A stretch of 11,496 nucleotides of DNA from Oxalobacter sp. (GCA_012512465.1 JAAZED010000056.1:1-11496); one strand, 5' to 3'; counted from the first letter of the stretch, positions 1 to 7,262 are shown. Translations and numbers: made by a program. Notes: generated by a model from the letters alone, not told the origin.

Positions 1-89
1 GGGCAAAAAAAATCACAAAAAACGGGTGGCTTGCCCTTATAATTGCGAATCTTTTTTTTCCTGGAAATTAAATTGCCTTTTTCGGTTGC
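1..89 (+). other. Upstream region of the symporter gene; no gene seen
   Basis: This stretch is AT-rich and carries no convincing coding sequence. It contains TATAAT at 38-43, but no TTGACA-like box at the right distance upstream, so a promoter is only possible. A run of eight T lies at 52-59. The reading frame of the symporter is closed by a TAA at 69-71, so the gene cannot start further upstream. No Shine-Dalgarno-like purine run lies in the 15 bases before the ATG at 90; the nearest is GGAA at 63-66, too far away to serve. Confidence 0.4.
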
Positions 90-1532
90 ATGGACACGCT
101 CATCTGGTTTGTTATTCTGTACTGGGTCATTTCTGTCGGCATCGGGATGTATGCCGCACGTTATGTCAGGAACTCCAAGGATTTCGCCGTTGCCGGCCGG
201 TCGTTGCCCATGTCTGTTGTTACTGCAATGGTTTTTGCGACCTGGTTTGGTTCTGAAGCGGTTCTGGGTATTCCGGCCACTTTTGTCGAGGAAGGTCTTC
301 GGGGTGTCATAGCTGATCCTTTCGGTTCCGCCTGCTGTCTGGTGCTGGTCGGCATTCTTTTTGCACGGCGCCTGTACAGGATGAACCTCATGACCATCAG
401 TGATTATTACCGCAACCGCTTTGGCCGTGTGGTTGAAGTGCTGGTGACCTTATGCATTGTGGTGTCATACCTTGGATGGGTGGCTGCCCAGATCAAGGCG
501 CTGGGCCTGGTATTCAATGTGGTGTCCGGGGGCTATATTTCCATGAACATCGGTATGATTTTAGGGGCTGCCAGTGTACTGATTTATACCCTGATGGGCG
601 GGATGTGGTCTGTTGCGATCACCGACTTTCTCCAGATGATCATTATCGTGGTTGGTATTGTCTATATCTGCTGGGAAGTATCCGGCATGGTAGGCGGTGC
701 CCATGTGGTAATCCAGCATGCAGCCGAAGCGGGCAAGCTCAATATTTTCCCCAAGGCGGAGTTGCGGGATATTCTGTGGTTTTTTGCTGCCTGGTTTACG
801 CTGATGTTCGGTTCCATGCCGCAACAGGATGTCTTTCAGCGGATTGCCTCATCGCGGAATGAAAAAATTGCCCGAAACGCCTCCATCGTGGGCGGCTGTC
901 TGTATGTTCTTTTTGCCCTGTTGCCCATGTTCCTGTGTTATTCGGCAACTTTGATTGATCCGGCCATGACCGCGGATCTGATGGAAAAGGATTCCCAGTT
1001 GATTCTCCCCACCATGATCATGACGCACATGCCGGTCTTTGCCCAGATCATGTTTTTCGGCGCGCTGCTGTCTGCCATCAAGAGCTGTGCCAGCGCGACC
1101 CTGCTCGCGCCATCGGTCACTTTTTCTGAAAATGTGCTGAAGGGATTCATGCCCGGCATGAGTGACAAACAGTCCCTTTTCATGATGCGGATGGTTGTGC
1201 TGGTTTTTGCCGCAATTGTAACGGGCTTTGCCATGAGCACGGATTCCAGTATTTTCCAGATGGTTGAAAATGCTTATAAGGTCACACTGGTGGCAGCGTT
1301 TGTTCCCCTGATTTTCGGTTTTTACTGGAAACGGGCAAACAGCCGCGGGGCGCTTGTGTCCATGATTCTGGGATTGGCAACGTGGATCGCAATGGAACTG
1401 ATTGATCCGGAGGGACTGATTCCGCCGCAATTACTGGGCCTGGCAATGTCGCTGGCCGGCATGATTGCCGGATCGCTCCTGTATAAACCGGTTGCTGAAG
1501 ATATATCAGACTCCGGGCCGGTATCCGTATAA
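90..1532 (+). CDS. Sodium:solute symporter (SSS family, PutP/SGLT fold)
   Basis: This is an integral inner-membrane protein of 480 residues, expected to import a small organic solute (amino acid, carboxylate or similar) driven by sodium. The substrate cannot be told from sequence. About 13 hydrophobic segments are visible, which matches the family. Residues 50-62 (ATWFGSEAVLGIP) form the unwound first core helix, in the WFGSE subtype of the family. Residues 99-113 (NLMTISDYYRNRFGR) are the conserved loop with the DxYxxRFG signature. Residues 324-350 correspond to the helix that supplies sodium-site hydroxyls in PutP and vSGLT; here it reads K331-S332-C333. The start at 90 is the only ATG in the open frame before the first membrane helix, but it lacks a Shine-Dalgarno. 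The gene is followed by an FmdB-type gene 55 bases downstream, which probably has its own promoter. The family call is firm. Confidence 0.93.
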   Translation: MDTLIWFVILYWVISVGIGMYAARYVRNSKDFAVAGRSLPMSVVTAMVFATWFGSEAVLGIPATFVEEGLRGVIADPFGSACCLVLVGILFARRLYRMNLMTISDYYRNRFGRVVEVLVTLCIVVSYLGWVAAQIKALGLVFNVVSGGYISMNIGMILGAASVLIYTLMGGMWSVAITDFLQMIIIVVGIVYICWEVSGMVGGAHVVIQHAAEAGKLNIFPKAELRDILWFFAAWFTLMFGSMPQQDVFQRIASSRNEKIARNASIVGGCLYVLFALLPMFLCYSATLIDPAMTADLMEKDSQLILPTMIMTHMPVFAQIMFFGALLSAIKSCASATLLAPSVTFSENVLKGFMPGMSDKQSLFMMRMVVLVFAAIVTGFAMSTDSSIFQMVENAYKVTLVAAFVPLIFGFYWKRANSRGALVSMILGLATWIAMELIDPEGLIPPQLLGLAMSLAGMIAGSLLYKPVAEDISDSGPVSV

Positions 1533-1550
1533 ATATGAAAAGAAACGATT

Positions 1551-1556
1551 TATAAT
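1551..1556 (+). promoter_or_regulatory. Possible -10 box ahead of the FmdB-type gene
   Basis: A perfect TATAAT lies 31 bases before the ATG at 1588 and 18 bases after the symporter stop. No good -35 hexamer stands 16-18 bases upstream, so this is a weak prediction. If real, it would let the zinc-ribbon gene be expressed independently of the symporter. Confidence 0.3.
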
Positions 1557-1587
1557 AAAAAGTTTCCGGATTTATTGGAGTAATGAT

Positions 1588-1809
1588 ATGCCTATTTACG
1601 CTTATCGCTGTGAAGCATGCGGTCATGCAAAGGATGTGCTGCAAAAACTTTCTGACGCCCCGCTCAAAGAATGTCCTTCCTGCGGCAAGGACAGTTTCAA
1701 AAAACAGCTGACAGCCGCCAGTGTCAATACCGGCGCAGCAGGAACATCTGCCGGCTTTGCCTCTCCGTGCTCAGGATGCCCCATCGGACATAACGGTCCT
1801 TGCGGTTGA
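1588..1809 (+). CDS. FmdB-family zinc ribbon protein
   Basis: This small protein has 73 residues. It begins MPIYAYRCEACGH, the hallmark N-terminus of the FmdB/CxxC_CXXC_SSSS regulatory-protein family. Two knuckles, C8-x2-C11 and C29-x2-C32, should bind one zinc ion. A low-complexity Ala/Gly/Ser linker leads to a C-terminal tail with three more cysteines (C61, C64, C72). The family was named for a putative regulator of formamidase in Methylophilus; its biochemical role is not established. The start is set by TTGGAG at 1575-1580, seven bases before the ATG. A longer in-frame reading that begins inside the symporter gene is unlikely, because this ATG has both the family N-terminus and the Shine-Dalgarno. 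In related betaproteobacteria the gene sits beside aspS, as here. Confidence 0.9.
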   Translation: MPIYAYRCEACGHAKDVLQKLSDAPLKECPSCGKDSFKKQLTAASVNTGAAGTSAGFASPCSGCPIGHNGPCG

Positions 1810-1811
1810 AC

Positions 1812-1934
1812 ATGCTTTTTTCTGACAGCGCAGAGAAATGACGCGCTGCTGTGTTGGCGGCAACGGCTTTTGCCCTGTGCTTTTTTTCCGGTTCTGTCGC
1901 CTGGGCAGAACCGTTTTTATCACTGAATCAATAA
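1812..1934 (+). other. Signal-peptide-like short frame broken by an in-frame TGA; possible gene remnant
   Basis: From ATG 1812, three bases after the preceding stop, nine codons (MLFSDSAEK) run to a TGA at 1839-1841. The same frame then continues RAAVLAATAFALCFFSGSVA, then [10 protein letters not shown], to a TAA at 1932-1934. The second part looks like a hydrophobic signal sequence ending in an AWA-E cleavage site. A GTG at 1851 could start it, but no Shine-Dalgarno is visible. The terminator hairpin overlaps its end. It could be the relic of an exported protein or a chance frame through T-rich terminator DNA. Translation is not supported. Confidence 0.2.
1889..1918 (+). terminator. Rho-independent terminator between the FmdB-type gene and aspS
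   Basis: An 8-base perfect stem, CGGTTCTG (1889-1896) with CAGAACCG (1906-1913), closes a 9-base loop and is followed directly by five T (1914-1918). It should end transcripts from the symporter and FmdB-type genes, which implies that aspS has its own promoter in the 41 bases after it. No clear promoter hexamers were recognised there. A weaker hairpin, GGCAA/TTGCC (1859-1874), lies just upstream and is also followed by a T tract (1881-1887). Confidence 0.75.
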
Positions 1935-1959
1935 CCGATTAATTTTTAGGCAAAACAAC

Positions 1960-3777
1960 ATGTCGATGCGAACAAACTATTGCGGCCTTACAACAGAAGC
2001 ACTTATGGGACAGACCGTCAGTCTTTGTGGCTGGGTACACAGAAGGCGGGATCATGGCGGGATTATTTTCATCGATCTGCGTGACCGCGAGGGGTTGGTT
2101 CAGGTCGTGTGTGATCCGGATCGTCCTGGCGTTTTTGCCGTTGCAGAATCCATTCGTAACGAGTACTGCATCCGTGTGACCGGTACGGTGCGTGAGCGGC
2201 CGGAAGGCACCATTAATCCGAATCTGACATCGGGAAAAGTGGAAGTGTTCTGTGAAGCGCTGGAAATTCTGAATGCCTCGGTGACGCCGCCTTTTATGCT
2301 GGACGATGAGCATCTTTCCGAGACAACCCGCCTGACACATCGCGTGCTGGATTTGCGTCGTGCACCCATGCAGCACAACCTGCGCCTCAGGTACAAGGTC
2401 ACGATGGAGGTTCGCAAGTTCCTCGATGAAAACGGCTTTATTGATATTGAAACCCCGATGCTGACCCGCTCCACCCCGGAAGGTGCGCGGGATTACCTGG
2501 TTCCTTCCCGGGTAAATGCCGGTGAATTTTATGCGTTGCCCCAATCTCCCCAGCTTTTCAAGCAGCTTCTGATGGTCTCCGGTTTTGACCGTTACTACCA
2601 GATCACCAAGTGTTTCCGTGATGAGGATCTGCGTGCAGACCGTCAGCCGGAATTCACGCAGATCGACTGCGAAACATCTTTCATGAATGAACAGGAAATC
2701 CGCGATCTGTTTGAAAACATGCTGCGCGTGGTTTTCAAAAATGCTATTGATACCGAATTGCCATCGCCTTTCCCGGTGATGCCACATAGGGAAGTCATGG
2801 CGCGTTATGGCTCGGACAAGCCGGATTTGCGTGTCAGGCTGGAACTGACCGAGCTTACGGATGTGATGAAAAACGTGGAGTTCAAGGTATTCAGTTCTGC
2901 GGCCAATATGGCCAATGGCCGGGTGGTTGCGCTTCTGGTGCCGGGTGGCGCCAAAGAGGGCTCGGGCATGCCGCGTTCAGAAATTGATGCCTATACCCAG
3001 TTTGTTGCGATTTATGGCGCCAAGGGGTTGGCCTACATCCGTGTCAATGATAAGGAAAAAGGCAGTAGCGGCCTGCAGTCACCTATCGTGAAAAATCTGA
3101 GTGATGAGGCGCTGACACAAATCCTGGAGCGTACCGGTGCGCAAAATGGCGACCTGATTTTCTTTGGCGCTGACAAGGCCCGTGTCGTTAACGATGCGAT
3201 GGGTGCATTGCGTGTCAAAATCGGTCACTCTGAATTCGGGCAGAAGAATGGCCTGCTTGAAGAAGGCTGGAAACCGCTGTGGGTGGTTGATTTCCCGATG
3301 TTTGAGCATGACGAGGAAGCCAATCGCTGGGCCGCCGTTCACCATCCGTTTACTTCGCCAAAAGACGGGCATGAAGACTACCTGGAAACCGACCCGGGCC
3401 GTTGCCTGGCAAAGGCATACGATATGGTGTTGAATGGCTGGGAACTCGGTGGCGGTTCTGTCCGTATTCACAAACAGGATATCCAGACCAAGGTTTTCCG
3501 TGCCCTGAAAATTGATGACGAAGAAGCGCGTGAAAAATTCAGCTTCCTTCTGGATGCGTTGCAGTATGGCGCGCCACCGCATGGCGGGCTGGCTTTCGGG
3601 CTTGACCGGATTGTGACGCTCATGACAGGTTCCGAGTCCATCCGTGATGTGATCGCATTCCCGAAAACCCAACGGGCACAGGATCTGCTGACACAGGCAC
3701 CATCACCGGTGAATGAGCGCCAGCTTCAGGAATTGCATATTCGCCTGCGCAAGACGGAGCAGCCCAAAACGGCCTGA
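1960..3777 (+). CDS. aspS: Aspartyl-tRNA synthetase, bacterial type (AspRS)
   Basis: This cytoplasmic class II aminoacyl-tRNA synthetase attaches aspartate to tRNA using ATP. Its 605 residues are normal for the large bacterial form. The N-terminal OB-fold anticodon-binding domain (about 1-110) contains [13 protein letters not shown]. Motif 1 lies near 152-167 and motif 2 near 219-234 ([16 protein letters not shown]). The GAD insertion domain lies about 290-420, and motif 3 at 543-555 ([13 protein letters not shown]), with R550 as the ATP-binding arginine. [13 protein letters not shown] (191-203) is part of the amino-acid site. H32 and G83 match the positions that mark non-discriminating AspRS in Pseudomonas aeruginosa; E. 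coli has Leu and Lys there. The enzyme may therefore also charge tRNA-Asn. The start has a weak TAGG at 1947-1950, nine bases upstream; the ATG at 1966 is an alternative two codons in. nudB follows after eight bases. Confidence 0.98.
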   Translation: MSMRTNYCGLTTEALMGQTVSLCGWVHRRRDHGGIIFIDLRDREGLVQVVCDPDRPGVFAVAESIRNEYCIRVTGTVRERPEGTINPNLTSGKVEVFCEALEILNASVTPPFMLDDEHLSETTRLTHRVLDLRRAPMQHNLRLRYKVTMEVRKFLDENGFIDIETPMLTRSTPEGARDYLVPSRVNAGEFYALPQSPQLFKQLLMVSGFDRYYQITKCFRDEDLRADRQPEFTQIDCETSFMNEQEIRDLFENMLRVVFKNAIDTELPSPFPVMPHREVMARYGSDKPDLRVRLELTELTDVMKNVEFKVFSSAANMANGRVVALLVPGGAKEGSGMPRSEIDAYTQFVAIYGAKGLAYIRVNDKEKGSSGLQSPIVKNLSDEALTQILERTGAQNGDLIFFGADKARVVNDAMGALRVKIGHSEFGQKNGLLEEGWKPLWVVDFPMFEHDEEANRWAAVHHPFTSPKDGHEDYLETDPGRCLAKAYDMVLNGWELGGGSVRIHKQDIQTKVFRALKIDDEEAREKFSFLLDALQYGAPPHGGLAFGLDRIVTLMTGSESIRDVIAFPKTQRAQDLLTQAPSPVNERQLQELHIRLRKTEQPKTA

Positions 3778-3785
3778 ACGGGAAA

Positions 3786-4292
3786 GTGACTGTCGGACGG
3801 ATTGTCTTGAAAACATACAAAATACCCGAATCTGTCCTCGTTGTGATTTACACCAGCGAGCGGGATGTCCTCCTGATTGAGCGGGCGGATAATCCCGGAT
3901 TCTGGCAGTCGGTAACCGGTTCACGGGCAACACAGGAAGAAACACTTGTTGAAACAGCAATCAGGGAAGTCGGGGAGGAGACTGGTATTCGGGTTATTCC
4001 TGCGCTTTCTGGTAGTGCTTTGCCGGACAATGTGATTCTGCAGGAAAATCTCCATGACTGGCACATGACCAACCGTTATGAGATTTATCCTGCCTGGCGT
4101 CATCGCTTTGCGCCAGGTGTGACGATGAATACGGAGCATGTTTTCGGGTTGTGTGTGCCAAAGGATATTCCTGTTCGGCTTGAGCCGCGCGAGCATCTGC
4201 AGTATGCCTGGCTTGACTGGCTTGACGCGGCTGACAGATGCTTTTCCGCTTCTAATGCCGAGGCTATCCTACAGCTGTCGCAAAGGGGATAA
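3786..4292 (+). CDS. nudB: Dihydroneopterin triphosphate diphosphatase (Nudix hydrolase)
   Basis: NudB removes pyrophosphate from 7,8-dihydroneopterin triphosphate, an early cytoplasmic step of folate synthesis after GTP cyclohydrolase I. The opening KIPESVLVVIYT and ERADNPGFWQSVTGS (32-46) are typical of betaproteobacterial NudB. The Nudix box spans 45-68, with REVGEETGI (60-68) supplying the metal-binding glutamates. The C-terminal WHMTNRYEIYPAWRHRFAPG (92-111) and the TEHVF stretch are also family features. As given, the protein has 168 residues from a GTG at 3786, with GGGAA at 3779-3783 rather close to it. A TTG at 3807 with GGACGG at 3795-3800 six bases ahead would give 161 residues and fits the homologous N-terminus better. 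It is almost certainly co-transcribed with aspS. A general Nudix role cannot be excluded, but the neighbourhood and sequence favour NudB. Confidence 0.9.
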   Translation: MTVGRIVLKTYKIPESVLVVIYTSERDVLLIERADNPGFWQSVTGSRATQEETLVETAIREVGEETGIRVIPALSGSALPDNVILQENLHDWHMTNRYEIYPAWRHRFAPGVTMNTEHVFGLCVPKDIPVRLEPREHLQYAWLDWLDAADRCFSASNAEAILQLSQRG

Positions 4293-4305
4293 TCACAACA
4301 GCATT

Positions 4306-4346
4306 AAAAAAGCCGGACATTATGATATGTCCGGCTTTTCTTTTTT
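4306..4346. terminator. Bidirectional rho-independent terminator between convergent nudB and the prolyl isomerase gene
   Basis: A 13-base perfect inverted repeat, AAAAGCCGGACAT (4308-4320) with ATGTCCGGCTTTT (4327-4339), closes a 6-base loop. It has an A tract on the left (4306-4311) and a T-rich tract on the right (4336-4346). Each strand therefore reads a GC-rich stem followed by U residues, so it can end aspS-nudB on the + strand and the isomerase gene on the - strand. Confidence 0.93.
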
Positions 4347-4358
4347 AATAGATTTTGC

Positions 4359-5135
4359 TTATTTGACTTTTGCCTTGGCACGCAACGTCTGGGTATAAGC
4401 CTCCCATTTCTGCTCCTGGATGCGCTGGGTAATGCCGGGCCTGGCTTCTTCCAGCGTCGGGAAAGTCAGTTCCCGGGTATCTTCGACCATGATGATGTGG
4501 TAGCCGAAGTTGGTTTGTACCGGCTCCTGGGAAAACTCGCCTTTTTTCAGCTTGACGAGTGCCTGCGCAAAGGGATCGACGTACACATTGGGGGCGCTCC
4601 ATCCCAGATCGCCACCCCTTGCCGCTGTAGGGGTATCGGTGGATTTTTCCTTGGCGATTTCCTTAAACTTGCCGCCGCTTTTCAGCTGCTCAATGATGGT
4701 TTTTGCTTCGTCTTCCGAAGCGACCAGGATATGGCTGACCTGATATTCCGTATTACCGGCCTGGGCCTTCAACTGGTCATAGGTTTTTTTGACGTCGGCA
4801 TCACTGACCGGATTTTTGCTGACAAAGTCACTCATCAGGGCACGAACCAGAATATTTCTGCGGGTGACTTCCATCTGGGTTTTTACTGCGGGTATGGCCC
4901 CCATTTTTTTCTTTTCAGCTTCCTGCACCAGGATTTCACGCATGATCAGGTTTTCTTTTATGCCTGCACGCAGTTCCGGGGTGTCCTGCTGTCCCTGCTG
5001 GACCACTTCACTGACAATGGCATTCACATGTGACGCCGGGATGGGTTTTCCGTTGACGACAGCGGCATTTTGTGCAAATGCCGGTAAACTGAGCGCTGCG
5101 ATTAGTAAAAGCAGGATTCTGGTTGTTTTTTTCAT
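4359..5135 (-). CDS. Exported peptidyl-prolyl cis-trans isomerase, parvulin (PpiC/SurA) type
   Basis: This 258-residue protein is probably a periplasmic folding helper that isomerises prolyl bonds and chaperones envelope proteins. A signal peptide is clear: MKKT, a hydrophobic core, then LPAFA-QN with cleavage after A21. Residues 22-125 are helical and resemble the N-terminal chaperone part of SurA/PrsA-like proteins. The PPIC domain covers about 130-218, with VSHILV (133-138), GGDLGW (174-179) and TNFGYHIIMVED (208-219) as recognisable motifs. A basic helical tail ends the protein. Size and layout resemble Bordetella Par27, though this was not checked by alignment. The start at 5135 is chosen because it opens the signal peptide and has AGGA eight bases upstream on the minus strand; the frame extends 43 codons further without a good start. 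It is divergent from the peptide-transport operon. Confidence 0.93.
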   Translation of the reverse strand: MKKTTRILLLLIAALSLPAFAQNAAVVNGKPIPASHVNAIVSEVVQQGQQDTPELRAGIKENLIMREILVQEAEKKKMGAIPAVKTQMEVTRRNILVRALMSDFVSKNPVSDADVKKTYDQLKAQAGNTEYQVSHILVASEDEAKTIIEQLKSGGKFKEIAKEKSTDTPTAARGGDLGWSAPNVYVDPFAQALVKLKKGEFSQEPVQTNFGYHIIMVEDTRELTFPTLEEARPGITQRIQEQKWEAYTQTLRAKAKVK

Positions 5136-5171
5136 GAGTTGCGTCCTGTTAAATAAGATCAGACCGTCGCG

Positions 5172-5219
5172 TTTTGTCCGGTCACCTGTGGGTTGTTCAA
5201 TACAGTCAGGCGGACAAAA
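5172..5219. repeat. 9-base inverted repeat in the leader of the prolyl isomerase gene
   Basis: TTTTGTCCG (5172-5180) and CGGACAAAA (5211-5219) are perfect inverted copies separated by 30 bases. They lie 36 to 84 bases upstream of the minus-strand start codon at 5135. They could be two half-sites for a regulator or arms of a long-loop mRNA structure. No T tract follows, so it is not a terminator. The function is unknown. Confidence 0.4.
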
Positions 5220-5243
5220 TGTGCCGTTATTTTTCCTGAAATA

Positions 5244-5274
5244 TTGCTTACGGCACAGTAGCATATTCTATATT
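5244..5274 (+). promoter_or_regulatory. Possible sigma-70 promoter for the peptide-transport operon
   Basis: TTGCTT (5244-5249) and TATATT (5269-5274) stand 19 bases apart; TTCTAT (5266-5271) gives a 16-base spacing. This would place the transcript start about 80 bases before the ATG at 5361. The match is modest and was judged by eye. No promoter on the opposite strand was convincing. Confidence 0.3.
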
Positions 5275-5360
5275 CAAAAGCGAATGATGGAACAGGTGCT
5301 GGGATTTTTTCTCAACTATCGATAAGCTTTATCAAAAGAAAACGAAAGGTGCCGGATGCA

Positions 5361-7175
5361 ATGAAAACAGATAACCGGAAAATGAAACGGGCATGGTGCG
5401 CATTGTTGGTCATGATGCTGGCATGTCTTGTCAGCATGCCATCTGATGCGGCTGATCCGGACAAGGTCTTGCGCTATGTTTTCCCGGCGCCGGAAACCGG
5501 ATTTGATCCTGCCGTTGCCCATGACCTTTATTCTTCACAGGTTATCCGGTCCATTTGCGAGCCGCTTTATACCTATGACTATCTGGCAAGACCCGCCAGG
5601 CTGGTTCCGCTGACGGCAGATGGCATGCCGGAGATCAGTGATGGCGGAAAAATCTATACAGTACGCGTGAAAAAAGGGATTTTTTTCGCCAGTGATGCGG
5701 CATTCAACGGCAAGCCCCGCGAACTGGCAGCGGCTGATTTTGCCTATGCCATCAAGCGCCTGGCTGACCCCACGGTCCGGTCAGCCTGGGGCTGGCTCGT
5801 TGAGGACAAGGTTGCCGGATTGTCGGCGTGGGCAAAAATGACCGGCCGTTCGGGCCGCCCGGATTACAGCCGGCCGGTAAAAGGGCTTGAAATTGTTGAT
5901 CGTTATACCCTGCGCATACGCTTAAACAAGCCGGACTACAACTTCACCCACATCCTGGCGCATTACCCCACCTGTGCCATGGCGCGGGAGGTCGTGGAAA
6001 AGTACGGGGATGCCAGTACCCACGTCATGGCCAACCCCGTAGGTACCGGTGCCTATACCCTGGATCAATGGAAACGGGGGTCCCGTATTGTTCTGGTGGC
6101 CAATCCGGACTTCCGGGGTTTTATCTGGGATTTTGCGGCAGGAAGTGATCCGGAAGATTTTCGTATTGTGGAAAAGATGAGGGGAAAATCCATGCCGCAG
6201 ATCGGCCGGGTGGAAATCAGTGTGATTCCGGAAGATCAGTCGCGCTGGCTGGCTTTTCAAAGCGCCGAAGTGGATATGTTCAATCTGGATGGTCCGCTGG
6301 CACCCAAAGCGCTGGCTGAGGGACGTCTGCGACCGGAACTTGTGGCCAAAGGCATTCAGTTGTCACGCACGATTGATGCCGAACTAAGTCATTATTACTT
6401 CAACATGCAAAACCCGGTACTGGGGGGGATGGAAAAGGAAAAAATTGCATTGCGCCGCGCAATAGCCATGGCGCACAATGTGGATGAGGAGATCCGGGTG
6501 GTCTGGAACGGGGAAGCCATTCCGCTTGAATACCCCATACCGCCAGGGGTAGTGGGGCATGACCCGGACTATAAAAGCAGCGTCAGATATGAACCGGCGG
6601 TAGCCAATGCCCTGTTGGACCGTTTTGGCTATACCCGGGGGAAAGACGGCTGGCGTGTGCAGCCGGACGGCTCCCCCCTGGAAATTGTTTTATCGGCAAG
6701 GGCGGACTCTACCGGGCAGCAGCAGAGTGAGATGTGGAAAAAGACATTTGATTCGCTGGGCATCCGGATGAAAAGCGACAAGCGGCTTTTTCCTGATCTG
6801 CTCAAAGCGGAAAAACAGTGCCAGTTGATGATGCGGACCAGCCCGTGGATTGCGGATTATCCGGATGGGGATAATTTCATGCAGCTTTTTTACGGCCCGC
6901 ATGTTGGCCAGAGCAACAATGGCTGCATGAAAATCCCCGAGTTTGACGCCCTGTACGAACAATCGGTTACGCTGCCCGATGGTGAGGAACGCAATCTCCT
7001 TTATCATAAAATGGCCCGTATCCTGGAAGTGTATGCGCCGACCCGGATCGGGTATGCCCGCTATCGCAATATGCTGCTTCAGCCTTATATCATCGGTTAC
7101 AAAAAACATCCGGTCATGCACAGTGAATGGATTTATATTGATATGGATAAAAAGGAGAAACAGGCCCGGAAGTAA
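5361..7175 (+). CDS. ABC transporter substrate-binding protein, family 5 (oligopeptide/dipeptide type)
   Basis: This periplasmic receptor captures a solute, most likely peptides, and delivers it to the membrane permeases encoded downstream. It has 604 residues. The signal peptide has a basic n-region (KMKR), a core at about 11-25 and probable cleavage near SDA-AD (30-31). C22 within MLAC does not make a good lipobox. Family 5 features include the FDPA opening (48-51), ICEPLYTYDYL (65-75), NPVGTGAYTLDQWKRG (225-240) leading to VANPDF, EDQSRWLAF (291-299) and WIADYPDGDNFMQLFYG (496-512). Position 251-280 carries a longer loop than in DppA, as I recall for many betaproteobacterial relatives. The start at 5361 is preferred because AAAGGTG ends nine bases before it; a GTG at 5349 is in frame but has no well-spaced site. 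The gene is first in the operon, with the peptidase gene 87 bases downstream. The ligand is inferred from context. Confidence 0.92.
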   Translation: MKTDNRKMKRAWCALLVMMLACLVSMPSDAADPDKVLRYVFPAPETGFDPAVAHDLYSSQVIRSICEPLYTYDYLARPARLVPLTADGMPEISDGGKIYTVRVKKGIFFASDAAFNGKPRELAAADFAYAIKRLADPTVRSAWGWLVEDKVAGLSAWAKMTGRSGRPDYSRPVKGLEIVDRYTLRIRLNKPDYNFTHILAHYPTCAMAREVVEKYGDASTHVMANPVGTGAYTLDQWKRGSRIVLVANPDFRGFIWDFAAGSDPEDFRIVEKMRGKSMPQIGRVEISVIPEDQSRWLAFQSAEVDMFNLDGPLAPKALAEGRLRPELVAKGIQLSRTIDAELSHYYFNMQNPVLGGMEKEKIALRRAIAMAHNVDEEIRVVWNGEAIPLEYPIPPGVVGHDPDYKSSVRYEPAVANALLDRFGYTRGKDGWRVQPDGSPLEIVLSARADSTGQQQSEMWKKTFDSLGIRMKSDKRLFPDLLKAEKQCQLMMRTSPWIADYPDGDNFMQLFYGPHVGQSNNGCMKIPEFDALYEQSVTLPDGEERNLLYHKMARILEVYAPTRIGYARYRNMLLQPYIIGYKKHPVMHSEWIYIDMDKKEKQARK

Positions 7176-7194
7176 CAAAGTCTTGGCGTGACTT

Positions 7195-7213
7195 AAACGC
7201 AACCGGGGCGTTT
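7195..7213 (+). other. Small hairpin between the binding-protein and peptidase genes
   Basis: AAACGC (7195-7200) and GCGTTT (7208-7213) form a 6-base stem with a 7-base loop, 19 bases after the binding-protein stop. Only CCCTTT follows, so it is a poor terminator. Such intercistronic hairpins can stabilise the upstream message, which would suit a binding protein needed in excess. A second stem, GGTTG/CAACC (7226-7244), lies just before the next gene. Both are judged by eye. Confidence 0.3.
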
Positions 7214-7262
7214 CCCTTTAAAATCGGTTGTTTGATATGCAACCCGAGAATTGGACCACATG

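Noticed and set aside
1..36. GGGCAA and TTGCCC as a possible terminator stem at the window start
   Set aside because: The loop would be 24 bases of mostly A, and the T run begins 15 bases after the stem. A six-base match at this distance can arise by chance.
849..1430. Minus-strand open frame (193 codons) opposite the symporter gene
   Set aside because: The composition is rich in His, Gln and Asn, as expected for the reverse of membrane-protein codons, and no motif is visible.
1838..1942. 34-codon frame from ATG 1838 between the FmdB-type gene and aspS
   Set aside because: It has no Shine-Dalgarno, a Cys/Phe/Arg-rich product unlike any family I know, and runs straight through the terminator hairpin.
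1939..2787. Long minus-strand open frame (282 codons) opposite aspS
   Set aside because: It is antisense to a strongly conserved synthetase, has a His/Arg/Gln-rich composition typical of shadow frames, and shows no recognisable domain.
5321..5333. GATAA-gct-TTATC palindrome before the binding-protein gene
   Set aside because: It has five-base arms in AT-rich DNA with no flanking symmetry; this is too weak to call an operator.
5361..5453. Lipoprotein signal in the binding protein (MLAC at residues 19-22)
   Set aside because: The residues at -3 and -2 (Met, Leu) do not fit a good lipobox, and a standard cleavage site, SDA-A, follows.
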